Positions 61,374-64,000 of a DNA stretch of 64,000 bases are shown here, piece after piece. How positions within the stretch are numbered: position 1 is the stretch's first letter; the number at the start of each line of letters is the position of its first letter. Source of the stretch: Acanthochromis polyacanthus. Lineage: Eukaryota > Chordata > Actinopteri > Pomacentridae. The translations under genes were made by a program, and so were the position numbers. The notes below the pieces were generated by a model. It was not told the DNA's origin. It saw only the letters and a list, made by a program, of their open reading frames with translations, and searched no databases. The DNA is taken from the NCBI RefSeq assembly GCF_021347895.1, contig NC_067121.1, positions 17,061,962 to 17,125,961 on the forward strand, written 5' to 3'.

Positions 61374-62255
61374 ATGGATCGGGGAGCAGTAAGCAGACCT
61401 CGCCTGGCGTTCGATGGAGATGAGGCAAAGTATGAGTTATGGGAAACAAAAATGCTCAGACATTTACACTTGTTGGGACTAAAGAAGACCGTGCTTGGGG
61501 AGCCGACGACAAGCCCCGAAAGAGCAACGGATGCAGGGAATAATGCTAACGCTTATGCTGAGCTAATACAGATGCTGGACGACAAAAGCCTCTCACTCAT
61601 CATGAGAGATGCAGCAGATGATGGTAGGAAGGCTCTGAAAATACTAAGAGAGTATTATGCTGGGAAGGGAACACCACGGATAATTAACCTGTACACCGTG
61701 CTCACGTCGCTTCAGAAGGGAACCGACGAAAGTGTGACGGACGACATCATCAGAGCAGAAAAAGCCATCACAGCACTGCGGAATGCAGGTGAGACTATGG
61801 GAGATGGACTACTTGTGGCCATGGTATTAAAAGGACTGCCCGAAAGTTTTAAACCATTCGCGATACATGTAGCACATTCAGATGAGAAAATCACATTTAC
61901 AGATTTCAAGACTAAGCTAAGAAGTTTTGAAGCAACTGAGAAGTTAAACACTGAGTCAGGCGACAGTGGGATGAAGACGCATGGACGAGTTGGGCGGCGG
62001 CCCGCCAAAACAAACACACGTGAGCGGTACAAGGATGACACAGATATAGTGTGTTTCAAGTGTGGAATCAAAGGCCACCGAGCAAAAGAATGTCGACAGA
62101 AGACATGGTGCAGTCGTTGCAGAAACGACACACACAAGGACGCCACGTGTAGGCGCAAGGAAAAGGACAGTAAAGACAGACGGGATGAACTTCTACTTTT
62201 ACTGTCATCTGACACATTTCTTGAACAAACTCCTGATAAATGTTGTTACTTGCAG
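61374..62255 (+). mobile_element. copia-type gag, 294 codons, truncated into the kinase intron
   Basis: The frame from ATG 61374 reads [35 protein letters not shown], then a helical UBN2/gag region ([40 protein letters not shown]). Two CCHC zinc knuckles follow: [14 protein letters not shown] and [14 protein letters not shown], both C-x2-C-x4-H-x4-C. Gag similarity ends near DRRDE (about 62188), and the rest to 62255 is intron sequence of the HIPK-like gene, pyrimidine-rich but open. Protease, integrase and reverse transcriptase are missing. No stop codon is present, so the frame runs on into the kinase exon. Confidence 0.8.
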
Positions 62256-63795
<1,540 letters not shown>

Positions 63796-63914
63796 GCAGC
63801 ACTGATGGACTGGATTAACATTTCGGACTCACAGTTCCAGACCTCAGGATCCTTCGCTGCATTCACCAACAAGCTCAACAGGACAGAATAGGATCCATCT
63901 TGGCTCTAGACAGG

Positions 63915-64000
63915 GACGCCGTATAGGGGTGAAAAGTTAGGACAATTCCAAGGGCCCATGGATGACAGGGGCCCATGGATGACAGGGCCCCCAAAAATAT
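63915..64000. repeat. terminal fragment of a transposon at the window edge
   Basis: GACGCCGTATAGGGGTGAAA followed by two copies of GGCCCATGGATGACAGGG and GGCCCCC. It resembles the start of an abundant fish DNA transposon; the rest lies outside the window. Confidence 0.4.

Overview
This window is nuclear DNA from a ray-finned fish, almost certainly a teleost. It has spliced vertebrate genes with GT-AG introns, low gene density and a very high load of fish-type transposons (Tc1/mariner, hAT and their MITEs, RTE and L2-like LINEs, tRNA-derived SINEs, and a copia-type gag). Everything here is read directly from sequence; family names rest on recognised motifs, with no database search.

Genes. (1) The last coding exon of a fibrillar collagen, best called col11a1, lies at 1370-1516 on the + strand and is followed by its 3'UTR. 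(2) A complete olfm3 (noelin-3) gene lies on the same strand: six coding exons between 18431 and 30056, 457 codons, with every splice phase closing. It encodes a secreted coiled-coil/olfactomedin-domain glycoprotein of synapses and retina. The order collagen XI alpha 1 then OLFM3, on the same strand, matches the mammalian arrangement. (3) The C-terminal half of a HIPK-like protein kinase lies at 62256-63795 on the + strand: six exons, 328 codons. Its N-lobe exons are absent, and its first visible exon is joined in one open frame to a copia-type gag lying in the adjacent intron.

Layout. 1-3080 is the collagen end. 3.1-17.8 kb is intergenic DNA with a nested Tc1 element, SINEs, a long CA microsatellite, a diverged tandem duplication and a hAT MITE. 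17.9-31.2 kb is olfm3 with its CpG-rich 5' end and repeat-bearing introns. 31-48 kb is intergenic DNA with two nearly identical 1.63-kb Tc1 copies in the same orientation 11.2 kb apart (one inserted in a MITE), an L2-like LINE, and a Tc1 copy carrying a 553-bp long-inverted-repeat element. 48-61 kb is a nest of transposons. It holds an RTE-like LINE with a 16-17-bp target duplication, a second hAT MITE with an 8-bp duplication, two decayed units each pairing a + strand THAP exon with a convergent - strand SWIM-finger/YqaJ-family exon (reminiscent of ISL2EU-type transposons), and a third THAP gene whose two exons have been pushed 7.5 kb apart by a LINE and a composite hAT element. 61-64 kb is the copia 5' end and gag joined to the HIPK-like exons.

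The most unusual items are the paired THAP/SWIM units, the broken THAP gene that can be reassembled by splice phase around its insertions, and the gag-kinase open frame. No CRISPR array, rRNA operon or functional tRNA gene is visible.
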